From: Pseudomicrostroma phylloplanum | Lineage: Eukaryota; Basidiomycota; Exobasidiomycetes; Microstromatales | Length of the DNA: 64,000 bases | Reading direction: 5' to 3' | NCBI GenBank assembly: GCA_039545275.1 | Contig: BCHS01000009.1 | Coordinates: 496,001-560,000 of the forward strand | In this document: positions 1 through 9,514 of the stretch, piece after piece | Layout of the letters: every line of letters starts with the position of its first letter | How positions within the stretch are numbered: the first letter of the stretch is position 1 | Notes under the pieces: generated by a model | Told to the model about the DNA's origin: nothing | Database searches by the model: none | The model's input: only the letters and a program-made list of their open reading frames with translations | Program-made: the position numbers and the translations under genes

Positions 1-330
1 CTGATCGTGGAGCTGTAGGCGAGGCTCTTGCAGAAGAGGAGGCGCTGGAGGCGTTGGCGGCTGATCGTGGAGCTGTAGGCGAGGCTCTTGCAGAANNNNN
101 NNNNNNNNNNNNNNNNNNNNNNNNNNNNNNNNNNNNNNNNNNNNNNNNNNNNNNNNNNNNNNNNNNNNNNNNNNNNNNNNNNNNNNNNNNNNNNNCTGAT
201 CGTGGAGCTGTAGGCGAGGCTCTTGCAGAAGAGGAGGCGCTGGAGGCGTTGGCGGCTGATCGTGGAGCTGTAGGCGAGGCTCTTGCAGAAGAGGAGGCGC
301 TGGAGGCGTTGGCGGCTGATCGTGGAGCTT
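1..330. repeat. 60-bp tandem repeat array broken by an assembly gap
   Basis: A perfect 60-bp unit beginning ctgatcgtggagctgtaggc starts at 1, 61, 196 and 256, with a partial copy at 316-330. The copy starting at 61 is cut by the gap. The minus strand can read each unit as 20 residues in more than one open frame. Two diverged 60-bp relatives lie at 874-993. True copy number is unknown because of the gap. Confidence 0.95.
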
Positions 331-1652
331 GAGGCGAATGGCTGATGGGCAGCAGCACTGGATGCGGTGCTTGGTGAGGGTGGGCTTGGTGCGGCTTCGA
401 TGATTTGATGGCGGGTGGACGAGGATCCTGGGATGGGAGTGGGGATAGCGAAAGAAGCGGCCTCTACTGCACTGTCGGCATCTTCCACGGACGTGCTCGC
501 GTTCTCTATGGCAGTCGTAGCCATAGCGAGTGCCGTGGGAGCGGCGGCGAGGGCCTCTCTGACTGTACTGAGGGCGACAGTGGCAGCCGTGAGCTCTGCT
601 TCGAGAGGCGGGGAAGGCGCAGGGATTGGAGCTCTCATGGGTCCGGGGGAGGCAAAAGTTGAGGACCTCCTGGCAGCGCGGGGGGCAGGAGGAGCAGGTG
701 GGCTCCTGGGTGCGAGAGGAGCAGCGGGATGAGCAGGTGGGCTCCTGGGTGCGAGAGGAGCAGCGGGAGGAGCAGCGGGAGGAGCAGCGGGATGAGCAAG
801 TGGGCTCCTGGGTGCGAGAGGAGCAGCGGGATGAGCAGGTGGGCTTCTGGGTGCGAGAGGAGCAGCGGGAGAGGCTCTTGTAGCAGAGGATGCGCTGGAG
901 GCGTTGCTGGCTCGACGAGGAGCAGCAGGAGAGGCTCTTGTAGCGGAGGAGGCGCTGGAGGCAGCGTCCGCCAAAGCATCCTCGATGGCCTGTGTAGCGT
1001 TGTCAACAGCTACGGCGGCAGCAACAAGGGCATCTCTTGCTGCTTGAAGCGCCCCTATGTTCGTAATGGAGAGGTCGGCACTGTTCGCCGGTGATGTGTT
1101 AGCGGCGGCGAGTAGGGCGGCGGCAGCGGCGAGCAGAGCGGCGGTGGGCTCGATTCTACCTGGGACCGCAGAGGTTGACGTGGAGGAGGTCGGGCTTATG
1201 GCACTCGGGGGAGGGTTGGCGCCCAAGGCAGCAGAGCCTGATGTGGAAGCAGAAGTGGAAGGAGTGATCGTTGGTGAGGCGGCAGCACTGGCAGCGGCGA
1301 CTTGATCAGGCCTAGGATCCGTGACTGCCGAGGCAGCTGCTGTCACCCTCAGGGCGGCGTTCGAAGAAGGCGAGGCAGGGACGGAAGCTGCAGGCCTTCT
1401 CAGCGCTCCAGGTGTCGCTGCGAAAAGGTTTCTTCCCGGAGCAAAGAGTGAGTGAGCAGGTGGTGGGACATGGCGAGTTGGTTGGGGACTTCTGTCGAGC
1501 CAGCTCGGCGCGGCAGGAGGAGGTCGACGTGGGGTCGCAGGGGCTTGGGGGGCCACCGTGCGTGGGCGCTGGGTTCCACGCGGGGGCGCCTCAGCCTCTT
1601 CGTCAGCAGTTCGCTTGTACGGCCTCGGGGCGGAGGCGTGTCGCCTATCCAT
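1..1652 (-). CDS. Ser/Ala/Pro-rich low-complexity protein, partial (runs off the left edge)
   Basis: No known family is recognised. On the minus strand a frame is open from an ATG at 1652 (first residues MDRRHASAPRPYKR) to the window edge, with a strong third-position G/C bias. The product is a basic, Pro/Arg-rich start, then an Ala/Ser/Thr-rich stretch, then 39-bp and 60-bp imperfect repeats coding Ser-Ala-Pro-rich blocks. An upstream in-frame ATG exists near 1770, so the start is provisional. The 60-bp repeats at 1-330 are also open in this frame, but their best match to the in-frame copies at 874-993 lies one frame over, so an indel somewhere between about 331 and 870 is likely. A 100-N gap lies inside. 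No signal peptide or membrane segment is visible in the part seen. The gene call rests on openness and base composition only. Confidence 0.45.
   Translation of the reverse strand, partial: MDRRHASAPRPYKRTADEEAEAPPRGTQRPRTVAPQAPATPRRPPPAAPSWLDRSPQPTRHVPPPAHSLFAPGRNLFAATPGALRRPAASVPASPSSNAALRVTAAASAVTDPRPDQVAAASAAASPTITPSTSASTSGSAALGANPPPSAISPTSSTSTSAVPGRIEPTAALLAAAAALLAAANTSPANSADLSITNIGALQAARDALVAAAVAVDNATQAIEDALADAASSASSATRASPAAPRRASNASSASSATRASPAAPLAPRSPPAHPAAPLAPRSPLAHPAAPPAAPPAAPLAPRSPPAHPAAPLAPRSPPAPPAPRAARRSSTFASPGPMRAPIPAPSPPLEAELTAATVALSTVREALAAAPTALAMATTAIENASTSVEDADSAVEAASFAIPTPIPGSSSTRHQIIEAAPSPPSPSTASSAAAHQPFASSSTISRQRLQRLLFCKSLAYSSTISRQRLQRLLFCKSLAYSSTIXXXXXXXXXXXXXXXXXXXXXXXXXXXXXXXXXXFCKSLAYSSTISRQRLQRLLFCKSLAYSSTI
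96..195. other. Assembly gap of exactly 100 N
   Basis: A run of 100 undetermined bases interrupts the 60-bp repeat array. The round length suggests a placeholder rather than a measured size, so an unknown number of repeat units may be missing. Confidence 0.99.
698..870. repeat. 39-bp imperfect tandem repeats inside the Ser/Ala/Pro-rich ORF
   Basis: About four copies of a roughly 39-bp unit centred on gtgggctcctgggtgcgag, separated by short gaggagcagcgg blocks. On the minus strand they code repeated Ala-Pro-Leu-Ala-Pro-Arg-Ser-Pro modules. The units are in frame with the start at 1652. Confidence 0.85.
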
Positions 1653-2190
1653 GTTGGTAAGACGTGGTGTGAGTGTATGCTGGACAAGGCTACGAGAAGA
1701 AGCAATCCAGCGCCCCGTGACTGTGGTGATACAGCACCGACGGTACGGACTGTGCAGTTCCAGCATTGATGCAGCCGAACAGAGAGCCTGTGTGATGTAG
1801 GCTGGTGCTGCGTCAGTGCGAATCCTTCTGGTACTGGTGTGCTTCACCAATGCTCACCGCGACTGGTCATTCAACCACTTTGCTCATCCTTTGAGCTAAG
1901 TTCATAAGATGTCGTCGTCGTTCTTGAGTCGCTAGCCGCATCTGTGCTTGTAGTCCTGCTCGTGGACGTTTTTCGACCCCGTTCGTTCAATGATTCGACC
2001 CTCATCGCTGTATGTGGAGCGCGCTTGTAGTGATGCCTGATGTCCGTGGCTCGATTGTGTCCTTCGAAGATCTTCGAGTGTTAGTCACAAGCAGTCTATC
2101 CATAGCCTTGCCTGTGTTGAGCTGTAGAGAGCCGTCGTATAAGTAGGGGTGTGTGAGCCTATCGTTCTAATCCTGCTCGCCAGCAATGAT
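1653..2190. other. Intergenic, nothing recognised
   Basis: Short ORFs occur on both strands but none has coherent codon bias, splice structure or family resemblance. It should hold the promoter of the Ser/Ala/Pro-rich ORF on the minus strand. A longer N-terminus for that ORF starting near 1770 cannot be excluded. Confidence 0.5.
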
Positions 2191-2711
2191 CTAACTCACA
2201 ATGTATTTCTCTACGACCGCCGCTGACCCCATCTCCATATGACGCCAAAGCATAGCAATTAGACTCTTGTCGAGTTGTTGAAGATGAGGTGTCCATACGA
2301 TAGGACCAGGGAGGAATATCAGATCCTCTGCATACTCCATGAGATGCGGATGCTTGCCCAGCTGCTCTGCCCAATGGAAGTAGGTCTCCTTGGCGAGAGG
2401 CGTCGTTGCCTCGAAGTCGGTAGCGATGTGGTCCCGTATGTGAAGCCCCTTCGACTTTGCGTCCAGCGTTGCGTAGTCGAGAACGTCTGCGTGACATGTG
2501 TGTCGAGTGACTGGGCTGCAGCTAAGTGGTTCAGGATACTTGGTCTATCGTCGTACTGAGTGAGCTCCGATGCTATCATTGCTATGGTGTAGATAGTAGA
2601 CAGAGAAGGTGCAGTGCCGAGGAGGATTGTCGGTGTGTAGAAGGCTTGATGATCGTCTCGATGTGCGTTGAGAAAGGTCGACCTGGAGAGCAAGGGAAGG
2701 GGGCAGGTCAT
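2191..2711 (-). CDS. Unrecognised small protein, two exons (159 aa model)
   Basis: No family is recognised. Exon 1 is 2711-2557 (ATG at 2711) and exon 2 is 2515-2191, stop TAG at 2193-2191. The 41-nt intron has a GTACGA donor and a CTGCAG acceptor. An alternative acceptor 6 nt earlier (CTTAG, 35-nt intron) also keeps frame. Without an intron the two halves are in different frames, so the alternative reading is a frameshifted gene. Exon 2 has clear coding bias and reads as a mixed hydrophobic/charged globular segment containing HWAEQLGKHPHLMEY. A consensus TATA box lies 86 bp upstream of the ATG. No signal peptide is seen. The reading frame of exon 2 is better supported than exon 1. Confidence 0.45.
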
Positions 2712-2796
2712 TGGAGGAGAGCTTTAGGAGGGAGTGTGTTGTCGTGTTGCTCTGAGGAGAAGAGGTGGATGGAGAGGAGAGACGTCTCGATGCTGG

Positions 2797-2806
2797 CCTT
2801 ATATAG
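2797..2806 (-). promoter_or_regulatory. TATA box for the 2191-2711 gene
   Basis: The minus strand reads CTATATAAGG, a near-perfect TATA element. It is followed by a CT-rich leader and the ATG at 2711, 86 bp downstream. This is the most canonical core promoter seen in the window. Confidence 0.65.
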
Positions 2807-4045
2807 CTGCTAGGCTGGGGAGCTCGACGTGCTCAGCGGGGATGACGACAGAAGATTGACGAAAGGGAGAGACGAGCAGAGGCAGACACCAAAGGGAAAA
2901 GCACAGGATGATGCCAGTCACCGAGTGGGCATGACTCTTCAGGCACAGATTCGCGACTGAGCAGGCACAGCGGCCGTACGCTTGCCGGAGATGTCCGGCA
3001 CGCCCCTTGTGACGGTGTGAAGATGTGATGGTCTGAGTTGTTGGGGCGGGCCGGAGAAGCCGGCGAGGGGTCAAGCATGTCCGAGAGCAAACGAGGCAGC
3101 GAGAGGCAGCGAAAGGACGAGACGGCGAAATGGCCGCCTCCCACGCCGGTGAAGTCCGGAGCACGACCGTCCGTCCGTTCACCCGTCTGCTTGCATGCTT
3201 ATGTATGGTTGCCCTCGCGAAAGGCGCGAACCAATCTAGACCCGCCCTCGTGTATATACTCCGGTGCACAGCAGAGCGAATTAGCCTGAGACCGAGTGTG
3301 ACCGGATTTAGGGTCGAATCGGAGCAACGGGGCTAAAAGGGAACATAGCATCACCGCTCACGCCCGCCATTGCACCAGCGCGATTCGCACAATAGGCGGG
3401 TGAGCAATTGGCCTTCGGGACAGCAAGGCACCTGCATATCGCTCGTTCAGGCTTGAGAATGCAATGGTCAACCCAATGCATGGCTGATCAAGCTACTCAA
3501 GGCGTGAGAAGAAGGAAAGTGAATGAACGGAGGGGCGAGTCTGACCCACCGTATCTGCTCGTCTTAGCTCTCCGCGATCGCACATGCCCACCTGCATAGC
3601 AGCTGCAAAGCGTCGCAGCGACCGAGCCCGACCTCCTGCGAAGCGTTTCCTTCCGTCGCCTGCTTTCAAACGCTGTCAGTACTCCCTCAGGACAAGCGTG
3701 ATAAGGTGATCTCAATAGGGGCCGCATGCTCAGCACCGCGTGCTCCTCGCGAAGAGCGTATGACGTTAGTACGATCTGCTTCGAGTGTGAGCCATGCATT
3801 ACGACTGCACCTGCACAAAGGAGAATCGGAACGGACGAGGGGAGCAGAGCCGGAACGGGGAATGAGCAGCCGGACACGGAACCAAACGACGGAGATGGTA
3901 GAGCCAAGATCTCGATGTCGCTCGCTGCCTAGGCAGCGAGCGAAGACGGATCTGGCTCTTGGCGCAGCTCACGAGGAAGCCAAAGCCCTCCTTTCGAGCA
4001 GAGGACCTTCTTGTAGGCCATCGACAGTCGAAAGAACATATCAGG
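2807..4045. other. Intergenic, no convincing gene
   Basis: Both strands hold ORFs up to about 156 codons, but they overlap each other, lack consistent codon bias and resemble no family. A TATATA motif on the plus strand near 3251-3257 has no good downstream ORF. The right end (3985-4045) is the first half of a direct duplication that ends in a tRNA remnant. Confidence 0.5.
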
Positions 4046-4264
4046 GCGTTGATGGTCTAGTTGTTATGATTCTCGCCCTTCCATCTGCGATTAACAACGA
4101 GCAAGTAGACGAGGAGGATGACGCTCTAAGCGAAGGGCCTCGCTGATGCCCTCCTTTCGAGCAGAGGGCCTTCTTGTAAGCCATCGACAGTCGAAAGAAC
4201 ATATCAGGGCGTTGATGGTCTAGTGGTTATGATTCTCGCCTTCCAATCTGCGATTACAACTCGC
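3985..4264 (+). repeat. Direct duplication of about 118 bp carrying the tRNA 5' half
   Basis: Segment 3985-4102 recurs at 4148-4264, offset 163 bp, with a few substitutions and indels. Both copies include the motif cctttcgagcagag, the leader gtcgaaagaacatatcaggg and the 5' half of the tRNA gene. The first copy loses similarity inside the tRNA intron. Confidence 0.9.
4046..4105 (+). pseudogene. tRNA-Gly 5'-half remnant
   Basis: It begins gcgttgatggtctag like the intact gene 163 bp downstream, and keeps the A box and the start of the anticodon arm. It carries changes in the D loop (ttgttatg for tggttatg) and a disturbed anticodon region. It has no T arm, B box or 3' acceptor strand, so it cannot make a tRNA. 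Confidence 0.8.
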
Positions 4265-4306
4265 ATTGTTAAGCGTGAGAGCGGGGTTCGATTCCCCGTC
4301 AACGCA
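4209..4306 (+). tRNA. tRNA-Gly (anticodon UCC) with a 26-nt intron
   Basis: Acceptor strands GCGTTGA (4209-4215) and TCAACGC (4299-4305) pair perfectly, followed by discriminator A. The A box is TGGTCTAGTGG and the B box GGTTCGATTCC. The T stem CGGGG/CCCCG is perfect. The anticodon loop CTTCCA places anticodon TCC at 4242-4244. An intron at about 4246-4271 sits at the canonical position after base 37. The anticodon stem CTCGC/GCGTG has one T-T mismatch. Shifting the intron end by two bases restores pairing but shortens the variable loop, so the intron 3' end is uncertain by a base or two. T-rich stretches just downstream can serve as Pol III terminators. Confidence 0.88.
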
Positions 4307-4315
4307 ACGATCACC

Positions 4316-4348
4316 TTCTCTTTTGCTTCTGATGCTCTCATCTTTTTG
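4316..4348 (+). terminator. Pol III terminator T-runs after tRNA-Gly
   Basis: The sequence just 3' of the tRNA contains a TTTT run near 4320 and longer T-rich runs near 4341-4347, as expected for RNA polymerase III termination. Confidence 0.6.
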
Positions 4349-4774
4349 TTTTTGTCTTGCGTTCGAGCAGAGCCGTCGTCTTCCAGGACTGCTATAGCGC
4401 CGTGATGCTGCGTTTTGCCTCGCCTTCCGCAAAATCTGGCGCGCGCGCCGCCGCCCCACTTCCGCATCCTAGGTGGAGGTGAGGGGCGGCATGCGTGCCC
4501 GTGCGTCAGGCTGGCCGCCCGCTTGTAATGTCATACGACTCTCGAGATGGCCGGACTGGCGTTGCTTCTCTCCCAATGATGCGCATACCTCGAATTACAC
4601 CTTCACTCGGCCTACGATCCTTCTCTAGCTCAGCTCGGTGAGTATGACAGTGTTGGCGTCCGGCTAGTGGTAGTCTGCGATTGGCCATTAAGGCGTCTGG
4701 GCTGGGTAGGACTGCTGCCCGAAGCACGAACTCATGACCCTCCCTCCGCCTCTTCTCCCTCCGTCAGCTCCACA
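4349..4774. other. Intergenic between tRNA and glyoxalase II gene
   Basis: Apart from minus-strand ORF shadows of the tRNA there is no gene. The 3' part (about 4740-4774) is CT-rich, typical of a leader just before the ATG at 4775. Confidence 0.6.
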
Positions 4775-5665
4775 ATGAAGGTCATCCCCGTCCCCGTCCG
4801 CGACGACAACTACGCATACGTCGTAGTCGATACTCCCTCCAACTCCGGCGTCTTCGTCGACCCCTTCACCCTGTCCAAGGTGCAGTCTGCCGCCTCTAGC
4901 GCCGGCCTCTCCTCTATCCAAGGCTGCATCACCACGCACCACCACCAGGACCACTCTGGCGGCAATGGCGACTTTGCAAAGGCCTACCCCAGGGCGACCA
5001 TCTGGGCTGGAAGCGACACGCCTGTGATGAACGAGCTCGTCAAGGACGGCTCGACATTTGAGATTGGAGAGAGCATCAAGGTAAAGTGCTACGCGACTCC
5101 CTGCCATACGCAGGACTCGATTGCTTTCTTCCTCGAGGATAAGAGGCCGAGTGTGCCAGAGGGAGAAGTGAAAAGGGCCGTCTTCACTGGGTGAGTAGGC
5201 TGCTGAGATGGCAATTCGCTCAGTGTAAATGCGTAGGAGCTTCTAATCACACCCTCTCTCTTTCCCTTCAGCGACACCCTCTTCATCTCCGGTTGCGGTC
5301 GCTTCTTCGAAGGCACCCCAGAAGAGATGCACACCTCGCTCAACAAGACCCTCGCCTCTCTCCCCGGAGACACAGTCGTCATGTGCGGGCACGAGTACAC
5401 ACGCAGCAACGTCGCCTTTAGCGCCGGCGTCTTGCCTGACCGACCGGCCATCCAGTCTCTGGCGGATGACCTGCGAAACAAGAGGAACAATGGCGTGACT
5501 ACGGGCGTGTACACCATTGCGGATGAAAAGAAGCACAATGTGTTTATGCTCGTGGGAGATCCAGAGGTGCAAAAGAGGGTGGGGACCGAGGGCAAGGGCG
5601 AGATTGAGACGATGAAGGTGCTGAGGGAGTTGAAGAATGCAGGCAAGATGATGGCACAGCTGTGA
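4775..5665 (+). CDS. GLO2: Hydroxyacylglutathione hydrolase (glyoxalase II)
   Basis: It hydrolyses S-D-lactoylglutathione to D-lactate and glutathione, the second step of methylglyoxal detoxification. Exons 4775-5190 and 5272-5665 give 269 residues, the usual length. The 81-nt intron (GTGAGT...TTCAG) splits a Gly codon and joins FTG to DTLFISGCGRFFEGT. The metallo-beta-lactamase signature THHHQDH is at residues 54-60, and further metal ligands lie in CGHEYT near residue 180. The start MKVIPVPVRDDNYAY aligns with the family N-terminus, so upstream in-frame codons are not used. No targeting peptide is seen, so it is probably cytosolic. Reading through the donor gives an immediate TGA. It is tail-to-tail with the quinone reductase gene. 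Confidence 0.95.
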
Positions 5666-5760
5666 AGCGATGCGGGTAAAGTACACCAACGAAAATGCCA
5701 TTGCATTCAGATGCTATTCCATTGTTCTATTTGTGGGGCTCTACAGTGACGAATGATGTC

Positions 5761-5833
5761 TACGTTCACCAGCGCATGTTTACGTCCACCAGCGCATGTT
5801 TACGTCCACCAGCGCATGTCTACGTCCACCGCC
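5761..5833. repeat. 20-bp tandem repeat between two convergent genes
   Basis: Three and a half copies of a 20-bp unit close to tacgtccaccagcgcatgtt sit just past the glyoxalase II stop and just before the stop of the minus-strand quinone reductase. They lie in the shared 3' region. Confidence 0.9.
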
Positions 5834-5844
5834 GCGCTGCGCTT

Positions 5845-6751
5845 CTACTTGGCAGCTCCCTTGACGTACTGGCTGACGACCTTTCCAAAGTGCGTGCCCT
5901 GCGCCAAGGCAATCGTCAGGTCATTCTTGGTGGGCTGCTTGCTACCATCACCAGCTACAGTCGAGGCGCCCCAGGCAGATCCCCCTCCCACATTTTCAAC
6001 GTCATTCAGCTCAGGCGCAATGTATCCCAAAGGAACATAGATGATGCCGTGGTGGGCAAACCAGGGAATGGTAGTGAGAGCAGTCGTCTCCTGTCCTCCG
6101 TGCTGGGAAGCAGTCGAAGTGAAGATGGCACCAAACTTGCCGACGAGGGCGCCAGAGAACCACAGGCCTCCAGTCTGGTCAAAGAAGGATGAGACTTGCG
6201 CTGGTGCACGTCCGTACCTTGTAGGGAAGCCGAGGACGTAGCCATCGAAGCGCTTCAGGTCGTCGGGCTGGATCACTGGGAGGGAGGCAATGGGTTCCTA
6301 CAAAGGGGGTAAAAGAGGAAGCAATGCGGGTGACATAGAAAGGGAAGGATTTCAGCTGCTGACAACGATCAGCTAGGCTCTCAACTCCTCGCCTACGCAC
6401 CTTGTTGCCATGCATCTTCTCAATGACCTCGTTGGGGAGAGTCTCAGCGAACTGTTATCGAGAGGAGACGACAGGTGGGTATATCAGTTCTGCAGTCGCG
6501 CAGGTCCACTTGTTCGTGCAACATCGGTACTCACCTGGAAGACCTCGACGTTGGCGCCCGACTTCTTCAAGCCCTCGATGATGGGCTCCGAGAGCTTGGA
6601 GACGTGGCCCTGTGTTGAGGTGGGGAGTGACGTGTTGATAGTCAGAAGGGCTCCCCAACCCCTACACGTCAACACTGCCCCTTGGCCGCCATGGATCACT
6701 GCTCTCCCTACTCACGTAAAGGGACCAGACGATGACTGCGATGGATGCCAT
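5845..6751 (-). CDS. NAD(P)H:quinone oxidoreductase, flavodoxin-like WrbA/Pst2 family
   Basis: It is an FMN-dependent two-electron quinone reductase of the fungal Pst2/Rfs1/Ycp4 group, linked to oxidative stress. Exons are 6751-6716, 6609-6535, 6451-6401 and 6297-5845, all phase 0, giving 204 residues, the usual size. The N-terminus ASIAVIVWSLYGHV is the flavodoxin phosphate-binding strand-loop, assembled across intron 1. The FMN/quinone-site motif GFPTRYGRAPAQ follows, then FTSTASQHGGQETT and the C-terminal GGGSAWGAST block. All are family hallmarks. No signal or membrane segment is seen. In yeast relatives the protein associates with plasma-membrane eisosomes, but the sequence here shows only the soluble domain. 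Confidence 0.95.
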
Positions 6752-7220
6752 GTTTGTCACTGTAGTCAGATAGTCGGAAAGCCAAGTCTATCAGCGGGGT
6801 AAAAGGGAGATGCGAGTAGTGACAATACTGTGAAGACAGGAGTGGGTTGGCCGCACGCAATAAGGACACTGGCAGTCCGGAAAGAATGGTCTGTGCATGA
6901 GGATTAAGTCCGGACGGATCGGAAGCGGGCAACCAGTGCACATACGAGGGATCACGCCATTGCCGTGCACACCTAGGCAACTTGAGCTAATTCTGCGCTG
7001 GGCTGGGCTGGGCTGGGCTAGACCATCGAGGATGCAATTGGGTCGCAATGGGCAGCAGAGATGGGCTGCAAATGAAGGATATCTCGAGAGCGATCGCATT
7101 GGCCATCTCCGATCATCTCGACACCCACAGTCTCACTTCACGCTTCCCTGTTCCTAGTCGTGCAATTACTGTAGCCCATGGTGAGGCAATAAGGTATTCG
7201 AGCACAGGCATGCGTCCGCT
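6752..7220. other. Intergenic
   Basis: It lies upstream of the quinone reductase and downstream of Rtf1, both on the minus strand. A small run of gctgg repeats occurs at about 6996-7019. No gene is seen. Confidence 0.6.
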
Positions 7221-9041
7221 CTAAAAGTCGCCCAAGTCAATCTCCACGTCCACGACGCTGGGCTTCTTGATACCCGCTCCTTCCCCAAGCTGGCTCACAG
7301 GCGTGGAATTACCAGAGACGACCCCGCTATTGACTCCTGCGCCTCCAGCAGCAGCGCTGCCTCTTGCCAAAGCAGCCTTTGCAGCTAAGCGCCGGTTCTC
7401 CGCCTGTCTTCTTTCCGCCTCTAGGATCCTCTCTCGGTCCGAGCGTCGATTGCGCTCGTTGAGCTCAGCAAGGAGGACATCCTCACCCTTTGGAGCATCG
7501 GCAGACGCTGCTCCTCCTCCTCCACCATTGGTTGGCTGCTGAGACCGTTGAAGCGGGTAAGGCTGGCCGTTTCCGTTGCCATTGCTCACACCACCTCGGG
7601 CCGCCTCGGCCTCCTGCTTAGCCGCCTTCCTCGCCTTGACGACGGCTGTAAAGACTTCCTCTGACCAAGGCTCATTCACAAAGTCCTCCCACTCGTCTGC
7701 TTGTTCCAGGACTTGCCGCTTCGAAGGCCGCTGAGGACTCTCGCGAGCTTGCAGCTCATACCGTTGAAACTCCTCTGCTGTAATGTCCGAATTGCTGACA
7801 AAGAGAATCTGCTTCTCATGCTTCTCCCGAGCAAATCTCAGCTCGAGCTTCACCCTCGTGTACTTGCCAGTATCCACTTGGTACCACTTGGAGCCAGTCT
7901 TCCAGCCCACAACCTCGTAGGCTCGGTAGCGTTGTACAGTCTTGCCTGTACGCTCGTCCCGCTGGGCATCCGCTACGACGCGGACAAAGTTGCCAATGAG
8001 CTTGTCTTCCCAGCCTTTACGGTACATGACCTTGAGAATGTCTTCTCGTCCGATCCGGGCTTTGTTGACGTCTTCGAGTTCGGGAGCAACAAAGGGACCC
8101 TCTTCCCTCCGACTCCTGCCCTGACGGCCACTAGTCCTCTTTGCCTCGGTGTCAGAGCCAAGGTAGCCATCGCTCTCTTCGGACTCTTCGTCTTCCGAGT
8201 CGGACGAGGAGCGCCGGCCGCGACGCCGTGTCTCATCAGAATCTCTATGCCTTGCGCTCTTCGCCTTGCCTGCAGCCCTCTTGCGACGGTTGGCGCTGAG
8301 TTCTTGTAGGGTCTTGTTGCGGGTCTCGCTCTGGCCAACCGTCTTGCGAGCGCGGCCACTACTGCGAGCAGCGCGGTCATCCTCGTCGTCATCTTCATCT
8401 TCATCGTCCTCATCGTCGTCGTCGTCCTCCTCCTCCTCTTCTTCCGTCTCCTCGTCCATGTCACTGTCGGCCCGAGCCTGCTTCTTGCGGGTTGACTTTG
8501 CCTTTTTCGCACTCGGAGCCTTCCTCTTCTTCGAAGATGCGTCTTTGCGGCCTTGCTGTGCCGCTACCATTCCTCGCAACTGACGAGCCCTCTCCCGAGA
8601 CAGAACCTCATCTCTCCGAGTAGCCAGGATGGATTCGCGCTCGATGAGGGGCAGCGCTTCGATTCTGAGGATTAGGTGCGATTGGCCAGGAGCGATGAGC
8701 ATCATTTTGGGGGGACGGAGGAGTACCAGCTTCTGCCGGCTGCTCCTGCTGGCTGCTCCTGCTGGCTGCCCCTGCCCTCTGTCTACTTACCTCATCTTGT
8801 CCTCATAGTCCTTGTAGCTTCCATCGTATGGGTACAGAGGACCAGAGTCCTCATCCTCATCGTCACTGTTGCCCTCAGCATCCTCGTCCGACGAGTCTTG
8901 TGCGGCTGCCTTCCTCTGATTCCTCTTGGCTTTGCTGGATGCTCCCCGGCTAGAGACAGCGACGGCAGCTCCCTCGCCGTCTGACGAGGACTCGCCGCCA
9001 CCAGCCAGTGCAAGAAGCTCGTCGTCGATGTTGGACGCCAT
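7221..9041 (-). CDS. RTF1: Paf1-complex subunit Rtf1 (Plus-3 domain)
   Basis: Rtf1 is the Paf1 complex subunit that contacts phosphorylated Spt5 through its Plus-3 domain and promotes H2B ubiquitylation during transcription elongation in the nucleus. Exons 9041-8791 and 8664-7221 (127-nt intron, GTAAGT...CTCAG) give 564 residues. The join restores the conserved block YPYDGSYKDYEDKM/RIEALPLIERESIL. The N-terminal half is very acidic and Ser/Lys-rich with long Glu/Asp runs. The Plus-3 domain is at roughly residues 285-400 (IGREDILKVMYRKGWED, YRAYEVVGWKTGSKWYQV), followed by a charged, partly coiled C-terminus. The start MASNIDDELLAL is typical. It is head-to-head with App1 across 473 bp. Confidence 0.93.
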
Positions 9042-9514
9042 GACAGGAGTAGGGATAGAGCTCAGAAGATTGGAGGCTCGTCTGGCACAATTGGCGGAAG
9101 CACTAGTCCAGGCTGCCAGGCGGGAGCGACGGGGGCAGTCTTGGATTCCGATCCGGTCGAGTCTGTTGTTCTCGCGCGCACCCGCCTGTCAAGTCTAGGG
9201 TCCTTGGCTGGAGGGAGGGAGACGCACGAGCAGCACCGCTCCACGCCTTATTCGGCAATACGCAGGCATCCGATCAGCAGCTGCCAACGACGACGACGAC
9301 GACGACGACAGCGAAAATATTAGACATTACCTCGTCAACACCATGGTAGCAGCAATTTCGATCATCTAGTCCTTCCATCTTTCCATCTCATCCACTCGCA
9401 AGTCCACGCCAGCTCATCACATCTTGGATGAGGCCATGCAGCCGGCTCGCCTGCGCCAGAGACGTACATATNCCCTCNCCCCGCCTGCAGCGTCCATTGC
9501 CTTCACTTCGAGCG
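9042..9514. promoter_or_regulatory. Shared divergent promoter region, Rtf1 / App1
   Basis: It contains a short ACG triplet run at about 9286-9309 and two single ambiguous bases at 9472 and 9478. The open frame before the ATG at 9515 extends upstream to 9428 but crosses the ambiguous bases and lacks coding character, so it is treated as leader. Confidence 0.5.

Noticed and set aside
2799..3269. 156-codon minus-strand ORF
   Set aside because: It overlaps the TATA box and leader of the 2191-2711 gene, has no coherent codon bias and resembles nothing known.
4204..4467. Minus-strand ORFs of 79-87 codons over the tRNA
   Set aside because: They are the reverse complement of the tRNA gene and its leader. 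The tRNA fold explains the sequence.
4640..4700. Possible second tRNA (ggctagtggtagtc resembles an A box)
   Set aside because: No B box, no pairing acceptor strands and no T arm follow.
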